The notes under the pieces are model-generated. The model had not been told where the DNA came from. It did not search any database and saw nothing but the letters and a program-made list of their open reading frames with translations. Below, one piece after another: positions 27,224 through 34,119 of a stretch of 34,457 nt of DNA; position 1 is the stretch's first letter; every line of letters starts with the position of its first letter. A program made the translations under genes and the position numbers. This DNA is from an uncultured Gemmatimonadota bacterium (lineage in GTDB: Bacteria > Gemmatimonadota > Gemmatimonadetes > Gemmatimonadales > Gemmatimonadaceae), in NCBI GenBank assembly GCA_937867645.1, contig CALMKE010000174.1, forward strand, positions 1 to 34,457, in the 5' to 3' direction.

Positions 27224-27258
27224 TAGCTGTTGGCTGTTGGCTATTCGCTATTGGCTGG
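27224..27258. repeat. Heptamer array TGGCTRT upstream of the sigma factor gene
   Basis: Five 7-nt units (TAGCTGT, TGGCTGT, TGGCTAT, TCGCTAT, TGGCTGG). On the sigma-gene sense strand they are CCAAYAG-like, the same unit and orientation as the array upstream of mdh. The array ends 26 nt before the chosen start codon. The rest of the 130-nt gap to glpQ shows no clear promoter. Confidence 0.75.
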
Positions 27259-27327
27259 CGCCACAACCAGTAAGACTTCAGCGGACGGCGACTGTTAAGG
27301 CCGTGTTTGGCGGCGTAACTTCGGTCC

Positions 27328-28017
27328 ATGATTGAAGCGATCTCGCACCGGGGCTCGCGTGCCGCCCACGCCGAGAACACGATCGGCGCCGTCCTGGCGG
27401 CGGCCGCCGAGGGCGCCGAGGGCGTGGAGATAGACGTCCATTCCACCAGCGACGGCGTTATCGTGGTGCATCACGACTATTTCCCCCGGGGCACCGTCGC
27501 GGACCGGCGGCTCGCGTCGCGCCCGATCGCCAACCTCACCTTCGCCGAGCTCCAGGAGTTCGACCTGGGCGCCGGAGACCGGATCCCTTCGCTCGCGGAG
27601 CTGCTGCAGGCGCTCGACGGCCGGGCGCGGCTATACGTCGAGATCAAAGGGCGCGGCTGCGAGGTGGCGCTCGTCGAGATGCTCCGCGGCGCCGACAACG
27701 TCGCCGTGCACAGCTTCGATCATCGGTGCATAGAGCGCGTCGCGGAGCTTGCTCCATCGCTCAGCCGCGGCGTGCTGCAGGGCAGCTATATGCTGGACAA
27801 CTGCATGGCACTCCGGTCGGCTTCCGCCACCGACCTCTGGCAGCACCACGAGCTGATAGACGGCGCGCTGGTCAGCGAGGTCCACGGATGCGGCGGGCGG
27901 GTCATCGCCTGGACAGCCAACGAGCAGATGGAATGGGCAAGGCTCGCAGAGGCGGGCGTGGACGCGATTTGCACTGACGACGTCTTACGCTTCATCAAGT
28001 GGCGCGATGGCCGATAA
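27328..28017 (+). CDS. Glycerophosphodiester phosphodiesterase family protein
   Basis: Hydrolyses glycerophosphodiesters to glycerol 3-phosphate and an alcohol, recycling phospholipid head groups. The 229-residue TIM-barrel product has the family motifs ISHRGS with the catalytic His, AENT, VEIDVHSTSDGVIVVHHD (metal Glu/Asp and second catalytic His), YVEIKG and, near the end, AWTANE and GVDAICTDD. No signal peptide is present, so it is probably cytosolic. Transcribed away from the sigma operon; it ends 4 nt before hairpin element copy 2. Confidence 0.93.
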   Translation: MIEAISHRGSRAAHAENTIGAVLAAAAEGAEGVEIDVHSTSDGVIVVHHDYFPRGTVADRRLASRPIANLTFAELQEFDLGAGDRIPSLAELLQALDGRARLYVEIKGRGCEVALVEMLRGADNVAVHSFDHRCIERVAELAPSLSRGVLQGSYMLDNCMALRSASATDLWQHHELIDGALVSEVHGCGGRVIAWTANEQMEWARLAEAGVDAICTDDVLRFIKWRDGR

Positions 28018-28021
28018 ATCC

Positions 28022-28201
28022 GACTTAGGACTCAGGACCCATGCGGCCTCAGGACCAACAGCAACCGAGGATCTACGATTAAGTGAGGACTGAGGAGAAA
28101 TCCACAGCGGTCTCCTCAGTCCTCACTTAATCGCCGATCCTCAGTTGTAGTTAGTCCTGAGGCCGCATGGGTCCTCAGTCCTCAGTCCTCAGTCCTCGGT
28201 C
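28022..28201. repeat. About 180-bp hairpin repeat element, copy 2
   Basis: Same orientation and high identity to copy 1 (25348-25534). The central stem is a perfect 22-bp inverted repeat (28077-28098 with 28111-28132) with a 12-nt loop. The right flank carries four consecutive GTCCTCA/G heptamers (28171-28198). It begins 4 nt after the glpQ stop and fills most of the 281-nt gap before the amidohydrolase operon. Confidence 0.9.
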
Positions 28202-28235
28202 CAGTCACCCAGTCGCCGCGTGCGGGGCCTGTGCG

Positions 28236-28241
28236 TATTAT
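28236..28241 (+). promoter_or_regulatory. Candidate -10 box of the amidohydrolase operon
   Basis: TATTAT lies 58 nt before the GTG start, with a nearby upstream TG. No good -35 box is found at 16-18 nt, so the promoter call is tentative. Confidence 0.3.
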
Positions 28242-28286
28242 GACTTGGCGCTCGCTCTCCGGCGGGCGCGACAACGTTCAACCTCC

Positions 28287-28291
28287 AGGAG
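28287..28291 (+). promoter_or_regulatory. Shine-Dalgarno that fixes a GTG start for amidohydrolase 1
   Basis: AGGAG is 7 nt upstream of the GTG at 28299. The lipoprotein signal sequence starts right after it. The frame is open further upstream but reads through the hairpin element. Confidence 0.7.
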
Positions 28292-28298
28292 ACTCTTA

Positions 28299-29747
28299 GT
28301 GAGGCACCTACTTCTCACCGCCGTCGCCGCGCTGACGCTGGCGTGCGCTGGCCGCACGCCGGGACCGGCTCCGGCTCCGTCCGGGACCGGCGCTCGATCG
28401 TCGGCCGACTCGGGACAGCGCGGACCGGCCACGACACTCTCGACGCCGAACGCGAATCCGTTCCCGAGCACCTACGTTCCCTTCCCCTCGCGGCCGACCG
28501 TGATCCGGAACGCGACCATACTGACGGCGGCGGGTCCGACGATCCGCAACGGCTCGATCCTGCTGCGCGACGGCAAGATCGTGGAAGTGGGCGCGACGGT
28601 GAACGCGCCCGCCGACGCGGTGGTGATCGACGGCACCGGCAAGTACGTAACGCCGGGGCTGATCGACACGCACTCGCACATCGGAGCGGGCGGCGCGCCC
28701 GGCGGTCAGGGCACGCTGCTGAACGACGTCAACGAAGCGACGGCCCCGGTCACTGCGCACGTGTGGATCGAGCACAGCATCTGGCCGCAGGACCCGCAGC
28801 TGCCGCGCGTGCTCGAAGGTGGAGTCACGACGATTCAGGTTCTGCCGGGATCCGCGAACCTCATCGGCGGGCGCAGCGCCGTCATCAAGGTCGTGCCCTC
28901 GCGCACCGTGCAGGGAATGAAATTCCCGGGCGCCAAGTACGGACTCAAGATGGCGTGCGGCGAGAATCCCAAGCGAGTGTACGCCACGGACGTTAACGGC
29001 CCTTCGACGCGCATGGCGAACGTCGCCGGATACCGCGCAGCGTGGATCGGCGCGGAGCGGTACCGCAGGCAGTGGGACAACTGGCTCGCCAAACGCACCG
29101 GGGACGCCCCCAACCGCGATCTCGCCAACGAGACCCTCGCCGAAGTTCTGCGCGGAAACATCCTGGTGCACAACCACTGCTATCGGGCCGACGAGATGGC
29201 GCAGATGATCGACATCGCGCGCGAGTTCGGCTACAAGATCCGCTCGTTCCACCATGGGGTGGAAGCGTACAAGATCGCCGACCTGCTGGCGCGCGAGGGG
29301 ATCTCCGGCTCGCTCTGGGCCGACTGGGGCGCGTTCAAGGTCGAGGCGATGGACGCCATCAAGGCCAACATCGCGCTGGTGGACCGCGCGGGCGCGCGCG
29401 CGATCGTGCACTCGGACGACGCGTCGGGCTCACAGCGGCTCAACCAGGAAGCAGCCAAAGCGATGGCCGCCGGCAACCAGGCCGGCATTCCGGTCACGGA
29501 AGACCAGGCCATCAAGTGGGTGACCATCAACGCGGCGTGGGCGCTCGGACTCGAGGACCGCATCGGCTCTCTCGAAGCCGGCAAGAACGCCGACGTCGTG
29601 CTCTGGACGGGCAATCCGTTCAGCGTTTACTCGAGGCCGGAGAAGGTATGGATCGACGGCGCCGTGCTGTTCGACCGGCTCGATCCGAACCAGCAATGGC
29701 GCACCGATTTCGAGCTCGGGTACGTGCCGCGGAGGGAACTGCGATGA
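28299..29747 (+). CDS. Amidohydrolase-superfamily lipoprotein (active-site residues intact)
   Basis: The 482-residue product carries a lipoprotein signal with lipobox LTLAC (Cys16), so it is lipid-anchored in the periplasm or outer membrane. The amidohydrolase barrel has HxH at residues 125 and 127 (LIDTHSHIG), a candidate Lys in GLKMACGENPK, His293 in HNHCYRADE, His318/319 in SFHHG and Asp373/374 in HSDD, the normal set of metal ligands. The C-terminal beta-sandwich closes with GSLEAGKNADVVLWTGNPF. The substrate is unknown; imidazolonepropionase-, dipeptidase- and aryldialkylphosphatase-like members share this fold. Its TGA overlaps the ATG of the next gene (ATGA). Confidence 0.9.
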   Translation: MRHLLLTAVAALTLACAGRTPGPAPAPSGTGARSSADSGQRGPATTLSTPNANPFPSTYVPFPSRPTVIRNATILTAAGPTIRNGSILLRDGKIVEVGATVNAPADAVVIDGTGKYVTPGLIDTHSHIGAGGAPGGQGTLLNDVNEATAPVTAHVWIEHSIWPQDPQLPRVLEGGVTTIQVLPGSANLIGGRSAVIKVVPSRTVQGMKFPGAKYGLKMACGENPKRVYATDVNGPSTRMANVAGYRAAWIGAERYRRQWDNWLAKRTGDAPNRDLANETLAEVLRGNILVHNHCYRADEMAQMIDIAREFGYKIRSFHHGVEAYKIADLLAREGISGSLWADWGAFKVEAMDAIKANIALVDRAGARAIVHSDDASGSQRLNQEAAKAMAAGNQAGIPVTEDQAIKWVTINAAWALGLEDRIGSLEAGKNADVVLWTGNPFSVYSRPEKVWIDGAVLFDRLDPNQQWRTDFELGYVPRRELR

Positions 29748-31045
29748 ACGCGACCTATCTGAACGCAATCACGCGAGGCGCGGCCGCAGCGGCGCTGCTC
29801 TTCACCGCCGGTTCTGCCGGCGCGCAAACGATAGCGATAACGGGCGGAAAAGTATTCCCGGTCAGTGGTCCCGCGATCGAAAACGGGACGGTCGTCATCC
29901 GTGACGGGAAGATCGCGGCGGTAGGATCGGGGATCGCCGTGCCCGCCGGCGCGCGCGTCATCGACGCGACGGGCAAGTGGGTCACACCCGGCCTGATCAA
30001 CTCCGCGAGCCAGCTGGGGCTGAGCGAGATCGGCTCCGTCCAACCCACCAACGACGCGTCGGCCCGGGGCCGGGACCAGATCGCGGCCGCGTTCACGGTA
30101 TGGGACGGGCTCAACCCGCAGTCCCAGCTGCTCGCCCCCGCGCGCGACGAGGGAATCACCAGCGTCGTGGTCTTTCCCCAGGGCGGTCTCATCTGGGGTC
30201 AGGCCGCGTTCATCACGCTGGTGGATGGATCGGCCACGGCGATGGTCACGCGCGCGCCCGTGGCGATGGCGGCGCAGATCGGGAGCCCCGGCCAGGCCAA
30301 CTCGGCATCGCGCGGCGAGCAGCTGCTCCGCATGCGCGAGCTGTTCGAGGACGTGCGCTTCTTCCGCGAGAACCGGCGCGCGTTCGACCGCGCGGAGACC
30401 CGCGAGTTTGCCGCCAGCAGGAAGGATCTGGAAGCGCTCATTCCCGTGCTCGAAGGCCGGCTGCCGCTGCTGGTCGCGGTGGACAAGTCCAGCGACATCG
30501 AGTCCGCGCTGCGACTGGCCCGGGAGTACGGATTGAAGCTGATGCTCGCCGGCGCCGCGGAGGCATGGATGGTCGCGGATCAGATCGCCGCGGCCAAAGT
30601 CCCCGTGCTCACGGGCGCGATGAACAACATTCCCGGCAGCTTCTCCTCGCTCGGCCGGCGGCAGGACAACGCCGCGCTGCTGCGGCGCGCCGGCGTGGAA
30701 GTGCTGCTGATCGGCAACGCCGGCGGCGGTGGCGCGGACGAGCCGTTCAACGTCCGCAACATCAAGCAGGAAGCCGGCAACGCGGTCGCGTACGGCATGT
30801 CGTGGAACGACGCGCTTCGAGCCGTGACGCTGGCGCCCGCGCAGATCTTCGGCGTGGGCGAGAGAACCGGAGCGCTGCAGGCCGGCCGCGACGCCGACGT
30901 CGTGGTGTGGAGCGGAGATCCGTTCGAGTTCACTACGCGCGTGGAGCACGTGTTCGTGCGGGGCGTGGAGCACACCGGCCGGAACCGGCAGGAGCTGTTG
31001 ACCGAGCGGTACAAGACGCTGCCGCCCGCGAGGTGGGAGCCCTGA
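29744..31045 (+). CDS. Amidohydrolase-like paralogue lacking metal ligands
   Basis: The 433-residue product has a signal peptide (about 1-27, cleavage after GAQ or AGA) and the same fold as its upstream neighbour, including the start VIRDGKIAAVGSGI, KWVTPGLIN and the C-terminal GALQAGRDADVVVWSGDPF. Where the HxH motif should be, it reads NSASQLG. The positions of the other ligands read VAVD, MLAGAA and LLIGNAGG, so His, His and Asp are all replaced. It is likely non-catalytic for the usual chemistry and may serve as a partner or a binding protein for the first enzyme. GGAGGG precedes the ATG at 29744. Confidence 0.85.
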   Translation: MNATYLNAITRGAAAAALLFTAGSAGAQTIAITGGKVFPVSGPAIENGTVVIRDGKIAAVGSGIAVPAGARVIDATGKWVTPGLINSASQLGLSEIGSVQPTNDASARGRDQIAAAFTVWDGLNPQSQLLAPARDEGITSVVVFPQGGLIWGQAAFITLVDGSATAMVTRAPVAMAAQIGSPGQANSASRGEQLLRMRELFEDVRFFRENRRAFDRAETREFAASRKDLEALIPVLEGRLPLLVAVDKSSDIESALRLAREYGLKLMLAGAAEAWMVADQIAAAKVPVLTGAMNNIPGSFSSLGRRQDNAALLRRAGVEVLLIGNAGGGGADEPFNVRNIKQEAGNAVAYGMSWNDALRAVTLAPAQIFGVGERTGALQAGRDADVVVWSGDPFEFTTRVEHVFVRGVEHTGRNRQELLTERYKTLPPARWEP

Positions 31046-31050
31046 ATGCG

Positions 31051-31085
31051 GTGACTAGTGACTGGTGACTAGTGACGAGTGACTA
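31051..31085. repeat. Heptamer array GTGACTA downstream of the amidohydrolase operon
   Basis: Five 7-nt units in direct orientation: GTGACTA, GTGACTG, GTGACTA, GTGACGA, GTGACTA. The array starts 5 nt after the stop codon and 22 nt before the terminator hairpin. Confidence 0.85.
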
Positions 31086-31106
31086 GTCATTGCGCAGAGC
31101 AGGACG

Positions 31107-31138
31107 AGCGGCGCGTCTTCGGACGCGCCGCTTTTTTT
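31107..31138 (+). terminator. Strong intrinsic terminator with UUCG tetraloop
   Basis: An 11-bp stem (AGCGGCGCGTC with its complement) closed by a TTCG tetraloop is followed by seven T. It ends the two-gene amidohydrolase operon. The opposite strand has no T-run after the stem, so the terminator acts only on the plus strand and not on the convergent kinase gene. Confidence 0.92.
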
Positions 31139-31154
31139 CATTGGCCTTCGACCC

Positions 31155-33566
31155 TCACCTTTCGAAGGATTCAGGCGGGAAGTTCATCGCGCGCAGCACG
31201 CTCCTGAAACGCGGCTCCTGGCGGATGGAGTCGAACATAGGATCAGTCGCGACCTTCCAGGAGGTCAGGCTGATGACCCTGCGCTGGACCGCCCGCTCGA
31301 GATATTCCAGCGCCAGGTCCTTTTCCCCCAATGCGGAGTAGGCGATGGCCAGCGGGAAAATCGCGCGATCGCTGCCGTTGCGACGGAGCTTCACCACTGC
31401 GGCGCGCGCATCGTCTTCCCGCCCGCACAGCGCGTCTATCCGCGCTTTCTCGCCGATGTTCGTCGGGTTCGTGCTGTCGATGCTTACGGAGATGGCGGAA
31501 TGCCGAAGCGCGGTGGCGCAGTCGCCGGTCGCCTGGGCTCCCAGGGCGATCACCCTGTGAATCAGGGAAATGCGTGGCGCGAGCTCGAGCGCGCGTTTGC
31601 TCTCGACCAGCGACTCGGCGGGCTTCCCCGCCGCATACAGCGCGTACGCGCGAGCCGTCGCGGCGATAGGCGCCAGAGGGTCGAGCTCCGTCGAGCGCCG
31701 CATCTCCGCCAGCGATTCGTCCATCCGGCCGACGTGGTACAGGTACTCTCCGTACCACTGGTGCGCGGTGGCGTTGCGGGGATCGAGCGCGATGGCTTTC
31801 TGGTACGCCCGCGCCGCCTCGCTCCAGCGCCACGAATGGACGTACGACAACCCGAGGGCCGCGTACGGCTCCGCTATCGTGCTGTCCAGGGCCAATGCTC
31901 TCGCCGCGGCCTGCTCGGTGCGGCGCCGCGCCTCCTCGGGCGGGAAGTCCACGTACTCCGGAAGCAACGCGTACGTCATCGCGATTCCCGCGTGCGCGCG
32001 GGCGAATTGGGGGTCCTTCTCCGCCGCCTGTTCGAAGAGCGCGGCTGCCGCGACCAGATTGCGGCGGTGCCACTCGTAGCGGGCCTTCAGATACAGATCG
32101 TACGCCTGCAGGTCTTCCGTGCCGACACCGGCGACAGCCGGCGCCGCGGTCCCGCCGGCCAGCCGCACCTGCAGCGCCGAAGCGATGGCCCGCGCAATGT
32201 CCTCCTGCACGGCGAACACGTCCTTTACTTCGCGCTCGTACGTATCCGACCAGAGGCTGAGCCCGTCGGCGACGTTCGTGAGCTGCACGAACAGCCGCAA
32301 ACGATCTCCGGATCGTCGTACCCGTCCCTCTAGCACGGCATCCACCTTCAGTTTGTCGCCGATCGCGCGAACGTCCGTGCTCTCCGCGCCCTTGAACGTA
32401 AACGTGGACGTGCGCGAGGCGACTTGCAGTCCGGGGATCTTCCCCAGCGCGGTGCTGAGCTCGTCGCTCATCCCGTCGGAAAAGTATTCGTCGCTTCGAT
32501 CGCCACCGAGGTTGAGGAACGGAAGCACGGCGATCGACCGCACGGGCTGCGCGGCCCCACCAGAACCGAAGCCAAGGTCCACGCGCGGCGCGAGCAGCAG
32601 CGCCGCCGCGAGCAGCACGGCGGAGACTCCCGCCACCACGCCGAGCCAGGGCTGAGCTCTGCGCCAGGTGGTCTTCCGCCCCGCCGCCAGGTCGGCGCCG
32701 CTGGTCAGCCCGGAAGCAAGCAGCCCGTCGAGCGTGTCCACCAGCTCCGTCGCCGACTGCGGGCGGTCGGCGGGCCGCTTCGCCAGACACCGCATCACCA
32801 GCGCGCCCAGCGCGTGCGGCACCGTCGGCCGCCTCCGCTCGATGTTCTCCGGCGTCTCGGCGATCTGCGCGGCGATCAACGCTCCCGGACCGCGGCCGGC
32901 GAACGGCGGCTGACCGGAGATCATCTCGTACGCAAGAATCCCCCACGAGTAGATGTCGCTGCGATGATCGATGTCGGGGTCGGCGGACGCCTGCTCGGGC
33001 GACATGTACGCCGGCGTCCCGACGGCGACGCCGCGCGTGGTGAGGTTGTCCGCGCCGGAAGAAGTGGTAGAGGCGCTGAGCGCCTTGCCCACGCCGAAGT
33101 CGGTCACGACCGCGGATCCGCTCGTGAGCAGGACGTTCTCCGGCTTGATGTCGCGGTGCACGACGCCCTGTCTGTGCGCGTACGCGAGCGCCGTGGCGAC
33201 GTCGCGCAGAATCCGCACGCATTCCGCCAGGGGCAGCTCACCCTGCTTGCTCAGATGCGCCCGGAGCGACTCCCCTTCCACGAACGGCATCGTGAAATAC
33301 GGCAGTCCGGAGATCTCACCGGTGGAATGGAGCGGAACGATGTGGGGGTGCTGGAGCTTCGCGGCGAGCTGGATCTCGCGGTTGAAGCGCTGAACGCTCA
33401 CGGCCGCCGCCATGTCGGGCGGGAGAACCTTGACCACGACGTCGCGGCCCAGCGTTCGGTCGTGGGCCACGAACACGCGCGACATCCCCGCGCCCGGAAG
33501 CTCCCGGTCTACGCGGTAGGAATCACCTAGTGTTGTCTGGAGTTGGCTCTTTAGATCGTGCGACAG
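31155..33566 (-). CDS. Membrane-anchored Ser/Thr protein kinase with TolB/FlgO-like domain and TPR repeats; probable CUG start
   Basis: The 803-residue product, if started at CTG 33566, has a Hanks kinase domain (glycine loop LPGAGMSRV at 23-31, Lys46 in VVVK, HRDIKPEN, DFG, TPAYMSPEQ), a transmembrane helix (VVAGVSAVLLAAALLLA), a FlgO/TolB-N-like domain (SIAVLPFLNLGGDRSDEYFS) and several TPR repeats to the C-terminus. The first ATG in frame (33485) is Met28, inside the glycine loop. The 27 codons before it align with the start of the first kinase but contain no ATG, GTG or TTG. A GGAG lies 8 nt before CTG TCG CAC. Signal and substrate are unknown. Confidence 0.9.
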   Translation of the reverse strand: MSHDLKSQLQTTLGDSYRVDRELPGAGMSRVFVAHDRTLGRDVVVKVLPPDMAAAVSVQRFNREIQLAAKLQHPHIVPLHSTGEISGLPYFTMPFVEGESLRAHLSKQGELPLAECVRILRDVATALAYAHRQGVVHRDIKPENVLLTSGSAVVTDFGVGKALSASTTSSGADNLTTRGVAVGTPAYMSPEQASADPDIDHRSDIYSWGILAYEMISGQPPFAGRGPGALIAAQIAETPENIERRRPTVPHALGALVMRCLAKRPADRPQSATELVDTLDGLLASGLTSGADLAAGRKTTWRRAQPWLGVVAGVSAVLLAAALLLAPRVDLGFGSGGAAQPVRSIAVLPFLNLGGDRSDEYFSDGMSDELSTALGKIPGLQVASRTSTFTFKGAESTDVRAIGDKLKVDAVLEGRVRRSGDRLRLFVQLTNVADGLSLWSDTYEREVKDVFAVQEDIARAIASALQVRLAGGTAAPAVAGVGTEDLQAYDLYLKARYEWHRRNLVAAAALFEQAAEKDPQFARAHAGIAMTYALLPEYVDFPPEEARRRTEQAAARALALDSTIAEPYAALGLSYVHSWRWSEAARAYQKAIALDPRNATAHQWYGEYLYHVGRMDESLAEMRRSTELDPLAPIAATARAYALYAAGKPAESLVESKRALELAPRISLIHRVIALGAQATGDCATALRHSAISVSIDSTNPTNIGEKARIDALCGREDDARAAVVKLRRNGSDRAIFPLAIAYSALGEKDLALEYLERAVQRRVISLTSWKVATDPMFDSIRQEPRFRSVLRAMNFPPESFER

Positions 33567-33574
33567 GCTCCCTG

Positions 33575-33578
33575 CTCC
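33575..33578 (-). promoter_or_regulatory. Possible Shine-Dalgarno for the CUG-started kinase
   Basis: GGAG on the minus strand, 8 nt upstream of CTG at 33566. It supports, but does not prove, initiation at CUG. Confidence 0.4.
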
Positions 33579-33646
33579 GTGGACGGCGCCTAAGTGTACG
33601 GGACGGGTCCTTACGAGGCCAAGACTATCTCACCACGACCACGCAA

Positions 33647-33988
33647 CTACACTCCGGGTGGAGCCCCCGCGGTATCGGCCGGCGCCGGGCCCGATCTGGA
33701 CAGCTGGGCCTCCAGCCGCGACGCTTCGGCCTCGCGCTCCGCCAGCGTCGCCGTCAGCCTTGCCTTCGTGTCCGCATCCAGCTGCGAGCCGCTCTGCTCG
33801 GCGCGGAAAATCGCGTATCCGAGGGCCTGCGCCGCGCGGTCGGCCAGCTGCCGCTCACGAAACGCGTCAACACGAATCTTTCCTTCCTCGATCGCGCCCT
33901 GAGTCGCCTTGCCCGCCTTCTCCAGTACGTCCTGCAACCCCTTGCCGGCGGTGTCGAGCTCTCGCTTCAAGTTGTCCCAGACTGCCAT
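33647..33988 (-). CDS. Small coiled-coil hypothetical protein
   Basis: I do not recognise this 113-residue protein. It is charged and Ala-rich, with long predicted helices (MAVWDNLKREL, KGLQDVLEKAGKATQGAIEE, ADRAAQALGYAIFRAEQ), a heptad-like Glu/Leu pattern near residues 75-95 (TLAEREAEASRLEAQL), and a Pro/Ala-rich tail. There is no signal peptide and no membrane segment. AGAGGA precedes the ATG at a good distance. It lies 80 nt upstream of the second kinase in the same direction, so the two may be co-transcribed. Confidence 0.75.
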   Translation of the reverse strand: MAVWDNLKRELDTAGKGLQDVLEKAGKATQGAIEEGKIRVDAFRERQLADRAAQALGYAIFRAEQSGSQLDADTKARLTATLAEREAEASRLEAQLSRSGPAPADTAGAPPGV

Positions 33989-34049
33989 GGACGGATCCTC
34001 TGTAGGGGGATATGGGAAGTACGCGGCGACGGCCGTGAAAGTTGCAGAA

Positions 34050-34118
34050 GAACAGGTATCAGGTATCAGGTATCAGGTATCAGGGCGGTTCCTGATACCT
34101 GATACCTGATACCTGTTC
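34050..34118. repeat. Palindromic GTATCAG heptamer array
   Basis: Four GTATCAG units (34055-34082), a short spacer GCGGTT, then three inverted units. The outer 28 nt (GAACAGGTATCAG...) are exactly complementary to 34091-34118. The array ends 1 nt from the stop codon of the TonB-family gene and is 61 nt upstream of the coiled-coil gene. Confidence 0.9.
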
Positions 34119-34119
34119 G

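Noticed and set aside
25348-28201. Composite transposon or insertion sequence flanked by the two hairpin elements.
   Set aside because: No transposase, integrase or target-site duplication is visible. The flanked genes are ordinary regulatory and metabolic genes, so only repeat-mediated recombination is proposed.
31051-31085. CRISPR array at the heptamer repeats.
   Set aside because: Units are 7 nt with no spacers, and no cas genes are present in the window.
31107-31138. Bidirectional terminator serving both convergent operons.
   Set aside because: Only the plus strand has a T-tract after the stem. The kinase gene ends 17 nt away, but its strand has no T-run after this hairpin.
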